A stretch of DNA of 64,000 bases. Source: Agrobacterium tumefaciens. GTDB taxonomy: Bacteria; Pseudomonadota; Alphaproteobacteria; Rhizobiales; Rhizobiaceae. A program made the position numbers and the translations under genes. Below, piece by piece: positions 39,368-49,140 of this stretch (position 1 is its first letter; each line of letters opens with the position of its first letter). Below the pieces are notes generated by a model. It saw nothing but the letters and a program-made list of their open reading frames with translations, did no database searches and had not been told where the DNA came from. The stretch covers positions 992,001 to 1,056,000 of the forward strand of contig NZ_CP072308.1 in the NCBI RefSeq assembly GCF_017726655.1. The letters run 5' to 3'.

Positions 39368-40276
39368 ATGGCACTCGACAAAACGCTCCCGGCCCAAGAG
39401 GGCGGCGATAGCGCGCGCGGTTTTGCTTTCGCGCTTTCAGCCTATCTCCTATGGGGCTTCCTGCCCATCTATATGAAGGCGGTTGCGCATATCTCGCCGA
39501 TCGAGGTGATCGTTCATCGTGTCGTCTGGTCGGTGCCGATCGCCGCAGCGGTGCTTATCGCAATCGGGCGTACATCGGAGATCAGGAGTGCGCTGAGAAA
39601 CCCGAAAATGCTGGCCATGGCGAGCCTGACGGCCGCCCTCATCAGCGTGAACTGGGGCATTTATATCTGGGCAATCGGCGCAGGACGGGCGCTCGATGCC
39701 GCACTTGGGTATTTCATCAATCCGCTGTTCAGTATCTTCCTCGGCGCAGTGCTGCTGAAGGAGAAGCTCTATCCGGCGCAGATCGCCGCCATCGGCCTCG
39801 TCTCCGTAGCCGTGGCCATCCTCACCTGGCATGCGGGCAGCCTGCCCTGGGTCTCCATCGCGCTCACCGTCTCATGGGGCTTTTACGCCTTCTTTCGCAA
39901 GACCTTGCCGATCGGCGCCACGCAGGGCTTCCTGCTGGAAGTCATGCTGCTGTCCATCCCGGCCGTGCTGGTCATGATCTGGCTTGCCTTTAGCGGACAA
40001 GCCCATTTTATGGGCGGCAATTCCGCCGATACATGGCTTCTGGCGGCGAGCGGCGTGATCACCGCTGTCCCGCTTATCCTCTATGGCAACGGCGCAAAAT
40101 TGCTGCGGCTATCGACCATCGGCATCATGCAATATATCGCGCCGACGATGATCTTCCTCATCGCAATTTTCATCTTCAAGGAACCCTTTGATACGGTGCG
40201 CATGGCCGCCTTTGCGATGATCTGGGCAGCGCTTGCGATCTACACCGCCTCAAGCCTGATGCGGCTCAAGAAGTAA
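39368..40276 (+). CDS. rarD: RarD-type EamA transporter
   Basis: Ten-helix drug/metabolite superfamily permease, 302 residues. AYLLWGFLPIYMKAVAHISPIEVIVHRVVWS, NWGIYIWAIGAGRALDAALGYFINPLFS and IGIMQYIAPTMIF match the RarD family. E. coli RarD gives chloramphenicol resistance on overexpression, but its physiological substrate is not established. Confidence 0.87.
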   Translation: MALDKTLPAQEGGDSARGFAFALSAYLLWGFLPIYMKAVAHISPIEVIVHRVVWSVPIAAAVLIAIGRTSEIRSALRNPKMLAMASLTAALISVNWGIYIWAIGAGRALDAALGYFINPLFSIFLGAVLLKEKLYPAQIAAIGLVSVAVAILTWHAGSLPWVSIALTVSWGFYAFFRKTLPIGATQGFLLEVMLLSIPAVLVMIWLAFSGQAHFMGGNSADTWLLAASGVITAVPLILYGNGAKLLRLSTIGIMQYIAPTMIFLIAIFIFKEPFDTVRMAAFAMIWAALAIYTASSLMRLKK

Positions 40277-40317
40277 GCTGTTCAGACCTCTTCCCCCGTC
40301 ATAACGGGGGGACTAAT

Positions 40318-42063
40318 TCAGTAATCCACCAGCAGCTGCTGCGCGCCCACTTCTCCAAAGTGGGGTTTGACACCAAGCAGGCCGGCTGTCTGAGCGATGA
40401 TCTCACGCGTCATCGGGGCGGCTGTCGATGCCGCCGTGCGTCCACCGTTCACCCCAGTCCTCGGCGCATCGATCATGGTCAGCACGACATATTTCGGCTT
40501 GTGCATGGGAAAACCGGCCACGAAGGCGTTGAAGTTGATGTCCTTGGCGTAACGGCCATTGATCACCTTGTCTGCCGTCCCGGTCTTGCCGCCGACATGA
40601 AACCCGTCCACCTGCGCGCCGCGGCCGGAACCCTTGATGCCGTTCCAATTGAACAGGTAACGCATGTCGGCGCTCGTCTTGCCGTTGATGACGCTGCGCG
40701 CGAGCGATGACGCCGCCTCTTTCGAACGCGGCAGGAAGGTCGGCGCGATCAGGTTTCCGCCATTGATCAGCGCGGCAGCGGCCACCGCCGTCTGCAACGG
40801 GGTGGTGGCAACGCCATGGCCGAAGGAGATGGTGACGGAATTGATCTTCTTCCAGTTTCTCGGCTGCGTGGGCGTAGCAACGCCTGGCATTTCCGTGTCC
40901 ATTCTGGTCAGCAGCCCGAGCTTCGTCAGGAACTGCTGATGGCCCTCGACACCGACCCTGTCCGCCACCGCCGCCGTGCCGATATTCGACGAATATTGAA
41001 ACACTTCAGGTATGGAAAGCGGCCGGTTCCGGCCCTTGAAATCCTTGATGGTGAAACCGCCCATACGGATCGGCCGTGAGGCATCCACCACCGAACCGAG
41101 CGTAATCGCCCCGGCATCCAGACCCATGGCCAGCGTGAAGCTCTTGAAGGTCGAGCCCATCTCGAAGGTGGCGTTGCTCATCCGGTTGAACCAGCCTTTC
41201 TCATACTCCCTGTCAATGCTGCCATCGGCGAGGGTGCGGGACGGTTCGTTCGGATCGTAGTCAGGCACCGAGGCCATGGCCAGCACTTCGCCCGTTTCCA
41301 CATCCAGGATCACCGACCCCGCAGCTTCGGCCTGATAAGCGGTTTTCGCCTTCGCGACCACGTCGCGGACAATGTTCTGGACCCTCAGATCGATGGAAAG
41401 CCGGACCGGCTCCAGCGGCGCGCCACTGGCGAGACCCACGGCGCGCAGATCGGCGAGCCCCTGCTGGTCGAGGTAACGTTCCATACCGGCAAGCCCCTGA
41501 TTATCGACATTGACGTGGCCGACAATATGGGACGCTGTCGGCCCACCGGGATAAAAGCGCCGCTTTTCCGGCCGAAATCCGATACCGGGTAAACCGAGGT
41601 TCAGGATATCGGCCTGTTGCCGCGGCGTCAGCTGCCGCCGTAGCCACTGGAACCCGGTGTCCGTGCGCAAACGGCGGTGCGTTTCACGCCAGTCGAGATT
41701 GGGGATGACGGTTGCCAGCTTCTCCACCACCTCGTCCGGATCGACGATCCGGCGCGGATCGGCGTAGAGCGACACCATGTTGAGATCGGTCGCAAGCAGC
41801 GTGCCATTGCGATCGACGATGTCTGGCCGCGAGGCGATGGCGTTGACGCCGGTATTGATCCACGCGGTGGAAACGGGTTCGGCCAGCCCATATTGAACGA
41901 GGCGCGCCGCGGCGACGGCGTAAATCGCAACGAAGACAGCGATCACGAGCGCAAGCCGCGTCTTAGCCTCCGCCCGGCGGCGGGCGACCGAACCGAACAC
42001 GACCTCCCTACCCCGCAGCGGGTTTCTCTTGATAATGAAATGCGTCCGGCTCTTCAGCCGCAT
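40318..42063 (-). CDS. FtsI-like class B penicillin-binding protein
   Basis: Transpeptidase cross-linking peptidoglycan, 581 residues from ATG at 42063 (MRLKSRTHFIIK); frames extending to 42186 begin with TTG and look unconserved. A membrane helix lies near residues 34-55. The active-site motifs are STFKS (S-x2-K), YSSNIG (S-x-N) and GKTGTAD (KTG). FtsI usually sits in the dcw cluster with mur and ftsW; here there are none, so this is probably the second paralogue (called PBP3b in Agrobacterium). Its stop faces rarD across a 41-nt gap. Confidence 0.87.
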   Translation of the reverse strand: MRLKSRTHFIIKRNPLRGREVVFGSVARRRAEAKTRLALVIAVFVAIYAVAAARLVQYGLAEPVSTAWINTGVNAIASRPDIVDRNGTLLATDLNMVSLYADPRRIVDPDEVVEKLATVIPNLDWRETHRRLRTDTGFQWLRRQLTPRQQADILNLGLPGIGFRPEKRRFYPGGPTASHIVGHVNVDNQGLAGMERYLDQQGLADLRAVGLASGAPLEPVRLSIDLRVQNIVRDVVAKAKTAYQAEAAGSVILDVETGEVLAMASVPDYDPNEPSRTLADGSIDREYEKGWFNRMSNATFEMGSTFKSFTLAMGLDAGAITLGSVVDASRPIRMGGFTIKDFKGRNRPLSIPEVFQYSSNIGTAAVADRVGVEGHQQFLTKLGLLTRMDTEMPGVATPTQPRNWKKINSVTISFGHGVATTPLQTAVAAAALINGGNLIAPTFLPRSKEAASSLARSVINGKTSADMRYLFNWNGIKGSGRGAQVDGFHVGGKTGTADKVINGRYAKDINFNAFVAGFPMHKPKYVVLTMIDAPRTGVNGGRTAASTAAPMTREIIAQTAGLLGVKPHFGEVGAQQLLVDY

Positions 42064-42265
42064 TACAAAAGCAATCATTGCCGATGACACCCACCCGAGG
42101 CGGCGGAGCAAAATTCCGCGAAAACCAACGCCTCGGAGACGGTGACACAGGATCAGTCGCTGGGCCACGAAAACGACCGGCGGCAAAAGGCCGCCGTTAA
42201 ATCTATATTAATATACATTTAAAGTTGTAACGTTCCGCCCAAATGGCCGTTAACGATTGCTCGCT

Positions 42266-42886
42266 CTAGAGGCGGGAAATCACCGAAGGATCGCCATCGG
42301 GGTTCTGCTGCGCCAGCGCCCTGTCGATGATGGCGGGCACGATGTCCTTCACCTCATCGACGATGAGCGGGTTGAGAAGGTGCGCGCGATGGATGAAGCC
42401 CTGGTCGCGCATATGCTGCACGAGTTCCAGCATCGGGTTCCAGAAACCGTTGATATTGGCAAAGACCATTGGCTTGGCGTGACGGCCGAGCTGTGCCCAG
42501 GTCATGATCTCCACGATCTCTTCCAGCGTGCCGACGCCGCCCGGCAGGGTTACGAAAGCATCCGAGCGCTCGAACATCATATGTTTGCGCTCATGCATGT
42601 CCTTGGTGATGACAAGCTCGTTCAATTGTCCGAGAGAATGGCGTGTTGCCTCCATGTCGACCAGAAATTCCGGTATGATGCCGGTCACTTCGCCGCCATT
42701 GGAAAGGACGCCGCTGGCAACCGCGCCCATGATCCCCTTGGTACCGCCGCCATAGACGAGGCGAATGCCGTTTTCGGCGATGGCTTTCCCAAGCGCGCGG
42801 CCTGCTTCCATATGGGCGGGATCACGTCCGGGCTGGGAGCCGCAATAAACGCAGATGGATCGAATCGTTGTATTTTTGTCCGTCAT
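42266..42886 (-). CDS. LOG family protein (nucleotide 5'-monophosphate phosphoribohydrolase)
   Basis: 206 residues of the TIGR00730/LOG family. It has the signature VTLPGGVGTLEEIVEIM (PGGxGTxxE), plus VYCGSQPGRDPAHMEAG and LVYGGGTKGIMG. LOG enzymes release free cytokinin bases from cytokinin ribotides, and plant-associated bacteria also carry tmr/ipt. Cytokinin activity here is inference; other family members act on AMP-like nucleotides. Confidence 0.88.
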   Translation of the reverse strand: MTDKNTTIRSICVYCGSQPGRDPAHMEAGRALGKAIAENGIRLVYGGGTKGIMGAVASGVLSNGGEVTGIIPEFLVDMEATRHSLGQLNELVITKDMHERKHMMFERSDAFVTLPGGVGTLEEIVEIMTWAQLGRHAKPMVFANINGFWNPMLELVQHMRDQGFIHRAHLLNPLIVDEVKDIVPAIIDRALAQQNPDGDPSVISRL

Positions 42887-43042
42887 GCAGGGAAGGAACT
42901 ATGCGCGCTGCGGCACGTCAAGAAAATTTGGGAAATCCCTTGCAAATATGGCCTTTTGGCCACACGCCGCTTGTCTGTCGCAAGGTAAGACGCTAGCAAT
43001 CTCAACTCATGTTCAAAGCTTGGAATACCCGGAGCGCACAGG

Positions 43043-45088
43043 ATGAAAAATAACAAAGCCGGTTTGCTGGCGCTGATCGTGCTGGGAATTGCCTCCCTGC
43101 TCATGATCTTTTTCGTCCTGCCGCGGATTTCGAACGACGGCAAACCGATCGGTGACGCCATCAACGAGGCCGGCAACGCCGTAAAGAACAGCGTTGAAAT
43201 GGGCGCTGACAAAGCGGGCGACATCCTCTCCGACGCAGCAGAGGAAACGGCCAACATCGCCGACAAGGTCGGTCGTCGCGCCGCCTCCGCTACGCAGTCC
43301 ATCAAGGATCTCTCGGGCCTTTTCGCCGACAACAAGGTTCCTTCCGATGCTGATTTCGCAGCTGCCCGCAAGAAGGTCGAGGCCTCTCTGAAGGAACTCA
43401 CGAATATCGACATCCCCGAGTCGCTGGATGAAACGACATCGCGGCTCATTACCACCGCCCGCGCTGCGGCCGAACGCACAACGGCGTTCCTGCGCGGCCT
43501 GCCCGACAGTGCAGCAGCGGCGGCGGCACAGGTGCGCCGCCTGGCCGGTGTGTTCGCGGGCACAGACGATGGTGCGCCAAGGCCCGTTCAGCCGGTTGCT
43601 CCTTCAGCACCGACGCAAACACAGGCTCCGGCGCAGACCCCGGCTGGCGGCAGCGCCGCGCAGGCGACCACCGGCGCGCCGACGTTCGACGTCTTGCGTG
43701 TGGAGCCTGATGGCTCGGCTGTGATTGCAGGCAAGGCACAGCCCGGCGGTAAACTCGAGATTTTGAGCAACGGCAAGGTCATCGCCGAGACGAAGATCGA
43801 TGGAAGCGGCGATTTCGCTGCCGTCTTCGACAATCCCCTGCCGCCCGGCGACCACGAGCTGGTGCTCCGCTCCACGGACGCAAACGGCAAGGCCACGCAG
43901 TCCGAAGAAGTGGCGACAGTCTCCGTGCCGCAGAACAAATCCGGCGAACTGCTGGCCATGGTTTCAAAACCCGGCGAGGCAAGCCGGGTGCTGGCCATGC
44001 CGGATGCGGCCCCGGCGGCACTCCAGCCACAGGCGACGGCCGCACAGCAGCCGGCAGCGACGACCGGGAACAGCGCAAATGCCGCCACCGCCCCGGTCGC
44101 GGGCAGTGCACCTTCTGCTGCTGCGCCGCTGACCTCGAGCGTCCAGGTCACCGCCGTCGAATTCGAAGGATCGAAGATTTTCGTGGCCGGCTCCGCGCCC
44201 GCCGGTTCGACGGTTCGCGCGCTCGTCGATGAGACGGAAATCGGCAAGACCGCGACAGAAGCGTCGGGGCATTTCGTCATCGAAGGCAATGTGGAGCTGG
44301 CTGTCGGCAGCCATATCGTCACCGTCGAAGAGCTGAATGCGGATGGCACCGCCAAGGTGCGTGTGCGCGTTCCCTTCGAGCGGCCGCAGACCGATCAGGC
44401 AACCGTTGCGATGCAGGCTCCCTCCGCCTCGCCAGCGGCCACGACATCAGCGGCACCATCGGAAAACCAGAGCACGGCGAGCGACCGCGCCGCTTTCGAA
44501 AAGCTGCGCGACGATGTTGCCAAGGCTTTTGGCATTCTCTCCAATCTATACCGGGATCAGGCGACGCCCGCGCTTGATCAGGCGATCGCAGGCCGCTCGG
44601 CAGTCGTGATCGCGCTGAAATCGCTCTCCGAGTTCCGCACGGCCGCTGCAACCGAGCCTGCCTTCACGGCCTTCGTTGGCGATATCGCGGCCAAGGCGCG
44701 TCAGGTGCAAGCGACGGTCGAGGCATGGCCGAACGATGTCGCAGCCATCGGCAAGGGCATCGCCGCGCTCGCAAGCCGCCTTGCCGAACTGCACATTACC
44801 GCGCCCGCTGCTCCTGCTCCGCAGGCACCTGCCGGCCCGCAGACCTTCGAACAGGCACCCCTCGCCGAAAGCCAGAACAGTGTCATCATCCGCCGGGGCG
44901 ACACGTTGTGGCAGATTTCCCGTCGCGTTTACGGACAGGGCGTGCGTTACACGACGATCTACCTCGCTAACGAGGACCAGATCAAAAACCCTGACCTGAT
45001 CGAGCCCGGCCAGATTTTCGGCGTGCCGAAAAAAGCGCTGCCGAATGCGGAAGAACTCCACCGCAAGCGGCTGAAGAGCGGCTCCTGA
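43043..45088 (+). CDS. LysM-domain envelope protein
   Basis: 681 residues: an N-terminal hydrophobic anchor (about 5-27, LLALIVLGIASLLMIFFVLP), a helical region, two immunoglobulin-like bacterial repeats (DVLRVEPDGSAVIAGKAQPGGKLEI and SSVQVTAVEFEGSKIFVAGSAPAGS), long Ala/Pro/Thr-rich linkers, and a C-terminal LysM (about 610-662, IIRRGDTLWQISRRVYGQG). The architecture suggests cell-wall attachment. Function is unknown. Confidence 0.83.
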   Translation: MKNNKAGLLALIVLGIASLLMIFFVLPRISNDGKPIGDAINEAGNAVKNSVEMGADKAGDILSDAAEETANIADKVGRRAASATQSIKDLSGLFADNKVPSDADFAAARKKVEASLKELTNIDIPESLDETTSRLITTARAAAERTTAFLRGLPDSAAAAAAQVRRLAGVFAGTDDGAPRPVQPVAPSAPTQTQAPAQTPAGGSAAQATTGAPTFDVLRVEPDGSAVIAGKAQPGGKLEILSNGKVIAETKIDGSGDFAAVFDNPLPPGDHELVLRSTDANGKATQSEEVATVSVPQNKSGELLAMVSKPGEASRVLAMPDAAPAALQPQATAAQQPAATTGNSANAATAPVAGSAPSAAAPLTSSVQVTAVEFEGSKIFVAGSAPAGSTVRALVDETEIGKTATEASGHFVIEGNVELAVGSHIVTVEELNADGTAKVRVRVPFERPQTDQATVAMQAPSASPAATTSAAPSENQSTASDRAAFEKLRDDVAKAFGILSNLYRDQATPALDQAIAGRSAVVIALKSLSEFRTAAATEPAFTAFVGDIAAKARQVQATVEAWPNDVAAIGKGIAALASRLAELHITAPAAPAPQAPAGPQTFEQAPLAESQNSVIIRRGDTLWQISRRVYGQGVRYTTIYLANEDQIKNPDLIEPGQIFGVPKKALPNAEELHRKRLKSGS

Positions 45089-45194
45089 CCGTTGACGCGT
45101 TGCAGTAAGCCCGCAACGACCCTATCTGTGACACGCGCGGCGGCTTGAGCAAAGCCGCCGTCCTGCTGTCGGCTTCCGGCAGTGACCGGAGAGA

Positions 45195-47084
45195 ATGATG
45201 GCCAAGACCAAAAAAACGATTTCAGCGGATTCCAGCAATCCGACCCAGACCCTTATCAATCTTTGGCCCTATATGTGGCCCGAGGGTCGGTGGGACCTGA
45301 AGATGCGGGTCATCTGGGCAACGATATTTCTGGTCGTTGCCAAGCTGGTGCTGATCGCCGTTCCCTATTTTTTCAAATGGGCGACCGATGCACTGAATGG
45401 CAAGCTCGATATGGCGGGACTGGTTCCGGCCTTCCTGCTCGGCGCTGTGGCGCTCGTCATTGCCTATAATCTGACGCGGCTGATCCAGATTGGCCTGAAC
45501 CAGCTGCGCGATTCGCTTTTTGCCAGCGTCGGCCAGCATGCCGTGCGTCAACTCGCCTACAGAACGTTCGTTCACATGCACCGGCTTTCACTGCGTTTCC
45601 ATCTGGAACGCAAGACCGGCGGGCTGTCGCGGATTATCGAGCGTGGCACCAAGGGCATCGAGACCATCGTCCGTTTCACCATCCTCAACACCGCGCCAAC
45701 CTTCATCGAATTCCTGCTGACGGCCATCATTTTCTGGGCCTCCTACGGCTTCTCCTATGTGCTCGTCACCGTCGTTACGGTGTGGGCCTATATCTGGTTC
45801 ACCGTGCGGGCCAGCAACTGGCGTATCGGCATCCGCCGCGCCATGAACGACAGCGATACCGACGCCAATACCAAGGCGATCGACTCGCTTCTGAATTTCG
45901 AAACGGTCAAATATTTCGGCAATGAGGAGATGGAGGCGCGACGTTTCGATGTCGCCATGGAGCGATACGAAAAATCAGCGATCTCCATCTGGACGTCGCT
46001 CGGCTGGCTGAACTTCGGCCAGGGCGTGATCTTCGGCATCGGCTCCACGATCATGATGGTCATGTCGGCGCTGGCCGTCCAGCGGGGCGAACAGACCATC
46101 GGCGATTTCGTCTTCGTCAATGCGTTGCTTCTGCAGCTTTCGGTGCCGCTCAATTTCATCGGCTTCGTCTACCGCGAAATCCGCCAGGGGCTGACCGATA
46201 TCGAGCAGATGTTCGATCTCCTGGAGGTGGAAGCGGAAGTGACCGACAGTCCGGATGCAAAACCGCTTGCGGCTGGCCCGGGCGCCATCTCCTTCCGTGA
46301 CGTGCATTTCGCCTATGACCCGGAGCGTCCGATCCTGAAGGGCATCTCTTTCGACGTGCCAGCGGGCAAGACGGTGGCGATCGTCGGCCCTTCGGGTGCG
46401 GGAAAATCCACGATCTCGCGGCTGCTCTATCGGTTCTACGACATTCAGGAAGGCTCCATTACCGTCGACGGGCAGGACATTCGCGACGTGACGCAAAAGA
46501 GCCTTCGCTCGGTTATCGGCATGGTGCCGCAGGACACGGTGCTGTTCAACGACACGCTGGCCTACAATATCCGCTATGGCCGCCCCTCCGCCACCGACGA
46601 AGATCTGAAAGCGGCAGCGGATGCGGCGCAGATCAGCGCCTTCATCGGCAAGCTGCCGGAGGGTTACGCGACGATGGTCGGCGAACGCGGCCTGAAGCTA
46701 TCCGGCGGCGAAAAGCAGCGGGTGGCAATTGCACGAACGATCCTCAAAGCGCCGCCCATCCTCATTCTCGATGAGGCGACGTCGGCCCTCGATACGCATA
46801 CCGAGCAGGAAATCCAGAGCGCCCTCGACATCGTCTCGAAGAACCGGACGACGCTCGTCATCGCCCACCGCCTTTCCACGGTCATCCACGCAGACGAAAT
46901 CATCGTGCTGAAGGACGGTCTGATCGCCGAACGGGGCACCCACGCCTCACTGATGGCGCAGAACGGTCTCTATGCCTCGATGTGGAGCCGCCAGCGCGAG
47001 GCAATCCGGGCGGAGGAGATGCTGCGCCATGTGCGGGAAACCGACGATCTCGGCGTCATCGATCGTGGCGAGCCCGCGCATTGA
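45195..47084 (+). CDS. Atm1-type ABC exporter
   Basis: Half-transporter related to mitochondrial Atm1/bacterial ABCB7, linked to export of glutathione-bound sulfur or metals. The 629 residues have six helices in the first 330 and an ATPase with [19 protein letters not shown] and ILILDEATSAL. The Atm1 signature SLRFHLERKTGGLSRIIERG and ETVKYFGNEEMEARR are present. Two ATGs at 45195 and 45198 make the start uncertain by one codon. Confidence 0.87.
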   Translation: MMAKTKKTISADSSNPTQTLINLWPYMWPEGRWDLKMRVIWATIFLVVAKLVLIAVPYFFKWATDALNGKLDMAGLVPAFLLGAVALVIAYNLTRLIQIGLNQLRDSLFASVGQHAVRQLAYRTFVHMHRLSLRFHLERKTGGLSRIIERGTKGIETIVRFTILNTAPTFIEFLLTAIIFWASYGFSYVLVTVVTVWAYIWFTVRASNWRIGIRRAMNDSDTDANTKAIDSLLNFETVKYFGNEEMEARRFDVAMERYEKSAISIWTSLGWLNFGQGVIFGIGSTIMMVMSALAVQRGEQTIGDFVFVNALLLQLSVPLNFIGFVYREIRQGLTDIEQMFDLLEVEAEVTDSPDAKPLAAGPGAISFRDVHFAYDPERPILKGISFDVPAGKTVAIVGPSGAGKSTISRLLYRFYDIQEGSITVDGQDIRDVTQKSLRSVIGMVPQDTVLFNDTLAYNIRYGRPSATDEDLKAAADAAQISAFIGKLPEGYATMVGERGLKLSGGEKQRVAIARTILKAPPILILDEATSALDTHTEQEIQSALDIVSKNRTTLVIAHRLSTVIHADEIIVLKDGLIAERGTHASLMAQNGLYASMWSRQREAIRAEEMLRHVRETDDLGVIDRGEPAH

Positions 47085-47185
47085 GGCGCATAACCCCTGG
47101 TAACCGGGGCTCATGGCCCCCGGCCCATTGCCGGGCGGCCCTTTTGGCTGTAACCAGCTAGGCAAATTTGTCGCAATGCCGTGTG

Positions 47186-47214
47186 GATCGTGTCGTATCA
47201 CGATCACATATAAA
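47186..47214 (+). promoter_or_regulatory. Inverted repeat and -10-like sequence before psd
   Basis: GATCGTG-TCGTAT-CACGATC at 47186-47205 is a 7-6-7 inverted repeat directly before TATAAA (47209-47214). No good -35 is present, so this could be an activator-dependent promoter. The evidence is position and symmetry alone. Confidence 0.35.
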
Positions 47215-47246
47215 GGCGACAGAGGAAAACCGGAGCAAGGAATCTC

Positions 47247-47945
47247 ATGAATCTGTTCGACACCATTCGCAACACCATCGTACCGATCCACAAGGAAGGT
47301 TATGTCTTCGTGGCGGCCTTCTTCGTCGCTTCGCTGGTGCTCGGCTGGATCGCCGAACCGCTTTTCTGGGTCGGCCTCGTGCTGACGGCCTGGTGCGCGT
47401 ACTTCTTCCGTGACCCCGAGCGCGTGACGCCGCAGGATGACGATCTCATCATCAGCCCTGCCGATGGCCGGGTATCTGCCGTGCAGAGCGTTGTTCCGCC
47501 GCTTGAACTGGAACTCGGCAAGGAACCGCTGGTGCGCATCTCGGTGTTCATGAACGTGTTCAACTGCCATGTGAACCGTTCGCCTGTGCGCGGTCGCATC
47601 GTCAATATTGCTTACCGTCCTGGCCTTTTCCTCAACGCTGAAGTCGACAAGGCGTCCGAGGACAATGAGCGCAACGGTCTGGTCATCGAGACCTCGCATG
47701 GCAAGGTCGGCGTGGTGCAGATTGCCGGCATGGTCGCCCGCCGTATCGTGTGCTGGGTGAAGCCGAATGAACCAGTTGATGCCGGAGAGCGTTTCGGCCT
47801 TATCCGCTTCGGTTCGCGCCTCGACATCTTCCTTCCCGCTGGTTTCGAGCCGCGCGTATCGGTCGGCCAGACGGCAATTGCCGGTGAAACCGTGCTTGCC
47901 GAATTCGGCTCGGCCAAGGGTCCGGTCCTCAGCCGCCGCGGCTGA
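47247..47945 (+). CDS. psd: Phosphatidylserine decarboxylase (short form)
   Basis: Makes phosphatidylethanolamine from phosphatidylserine. The 232 residues match the short (archaeal-type) proenzyme rather than the 320-residue E. coli form. [27 protein letters not shown] and the self-cleavage Gly-Ser in [13 protein letters not shown] generate the pyruvoyl group. An N-terminal hydrophobic pair (about 18-50) anchors it. pssA follows 17 nt later, completing the pathway. Confidence 0.94.
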   Translation: MNLFDTIRNTIVPIHKEGYVFVAAFFVASLVLGWIAEPLFWVGLVLTAWCAYFFRDPERVTPQDDDLIISPADGRVSAVQSVVPPLELELGKEPLVRISVFMNVFNCHVNRSPVRGRIVNIAYRPGLFLNAEVDKASEDNERNGLVIETSHGKVGVVQIAGMVARRIVCWVKPNEPVDAGERFGLIRFGSRLDIFLPAGFEPRVSVGQTAIAGETVLAEFGSAKGPVLSRRG

Positions 47946-47962
47946 GGGTAAACAGGAAGGGC

Positions 47963-48838
47963 ATGCGCATGGAAACGTCGATTTCGGAGACGCAGCAGAA
48001 CGGAAAAGCCGATGGCCGCAGCGACAGCGGCCGTGGCCCGCGACTGCGCGAAATTCCCTTTCGTCTTCTGGTCCCCAATCTCATCACCGTTCTGGCGATC
48101 TGTGCGGGCCTGAGCGGTGTGCGCCTTGCTTTCGAGGGGCGTTTCGAACTCGCCGTCGGCATGGTGCTGCTCGCGGCTTTCCTCGATGGCGTCGACGGCC
48201 GTGTCGCCCGCATGATGAAGGCGACATCCAAATTCGGCGAGCAGATGGATTCGCTTGCCGATATCGTGAATTTCGGCGTCGCCCCTGCCCTCGTCGTCTA
48301 CGCTTATCTGCTTGATCAGGCGCGTTCCATCGGCTGGATCGCCGCGCTCATCTATGTCATTGCCGCCGGCCTGCGTCTGGCACGTTTCAACGTCATGATC
48401 GAGCGCCCGGTGAAAGCCCCCTGGCAAAACGAGTTCTTTGTCGGCGTGCCGGCGCCTATGGGCGCAATGCTGGTGCTTCTCCCGGTCTATCTTGGCTTTC
48501 TCGGCGTCGAGCCGGACAAGCCTTTCGCTTACGTCGCCGCCGCCTATACGGTGCTGATCGGCTACCTTCTCATCAGCCGACTTCCGGTCTGGTCTGGCAA
48601 ATCCGGCACCAGCCGCATCCGTCGCGACCTGGTGCTGCCGATGATCCTCGTCGTCGTTCTCTATGTCGCGATGCTCATGAGCTTCACATGGGAAGTTCTG
48701 GTGCTGACGGTTGCTGCCTACCTGGTCTTCATTCCCATCAGTGCCCGCCTCTGGCACCGCCGCTACGGTACTCTGACGATCGAGGAAGACGGCCATGATG
48801 ATTCCAACGGTGGTAACGGCCTCGACCGCAGCATTTAA
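47963..48838 (+). CDS. pssA: CDP-diacylglycerol-serine O-phosphatidyltransferase
   Basis: Makes phosphatidylserine, the substrate for Psd. The 291 residues (or 289 from the ATG at 47969) have a long polar N-terminus, then about eight hydrophobic segments. The CDP-alcohol motif spans DGVDGRVAR and the downstream FGEQMDSLAD (D-G-x2-A-R-x8-G-x3-D-x3-D). It follows psd in one operon and is ended by a stem-loop. Confidence 0.93.
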   Translation: MRMETSISETQQNGKADGRSDSGRGPRLREIPFRLLVPNLITVLAICAGLSGVRLAFEGRFELAVGMVLLAAFLDGVDGRVARMMKATSKFGEQMDSLADIVNFGVAPALVVYAYLLDQARSIGWIAALIYVIAAGLRLARFNVMIERPVKAPWQNEFFVGVPAPMGAMLVLLPVYLGFLGVEPDKPFAYVAAAYTVLIGYLLISRLPVWSGKSGTSRIRRDLVLPMILVVVLYVAMLMSFTWEVLVLTVAAYLVFIPISARLWHRRYGTLTIEEDGHDDSNGGNGLDRSI

Positions 48839-48896
48839 AACCGAAGGTTGATTTCTCTCCCGCCAAGCCGGCGGAGGGTGTGACGCAAAATGTCGC

Positions 48897-48921
48897 AGCC
48901 GGGAAAGCCGGCTTCGTTTTT
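48897..48921 (+). terminator. Probable terminator after pssA
   Basis: AGCCGG pairs with CCGGCT around GAAAG, followed by TCGTTTTT. It lies about 60 nt after the pssA stop. Confidence 0.6.
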
Positions 48922-49008
48922 CTTCGCCTCGAATCCGTCAAGATTAGCCGCGAAAGAAATGGCTCACACGCATCGCAGAGGCGTTTGGCGTGAACCGTGG
49001 AGAGAGAC

Positions 49009-49140
49009 ATGACGAACGAGACGAAGGCACAGCCGCAGGTGAAGCCGGACCTCAAAAGCCACTACCGCCCGCTCGGGCTGAAGGCCGTTGCGGCCGCCGC
49101 CCTGATGCTGAAGCGCAAGCCTGCCGCTAAAACCGCCTGA
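49009..49140 (+). CDS. Small 43-residue protein, unknown function
   Basis: MTNETKAQPQVKPDLKSHYR followed by an Ala-rich segment and a basic end (LKRKPAAKTA). It has an AGAGAG upstream, a strong terminator 80 nt after its stop, and its own gap on both sides. The amphipathic Ala/Leu segment (about 22-34) might touch membrane or nucleic acid. I recognise no domain; conservation in relatives would settle whether it is real. Confidence 0.55.
   Translation: MTNETKAQPQVKPDLKSHYRPLGLKAVAAAALMLKRKPAAKTA

Noticed and set aside
40292..40311. CCCCCGT-CATA-ACGGGGG hairpin between rarD and the penicillin-binding protein
   Set aside because: Hairpin is real, but there is no T-run on either strand, so I did not call it a terminator.
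45120..45160. GGCGGCTT-GAGC-AAAGCCGCC stem after the LysM gene as terminator
   Set aside because: No T-run follows; function unclear.
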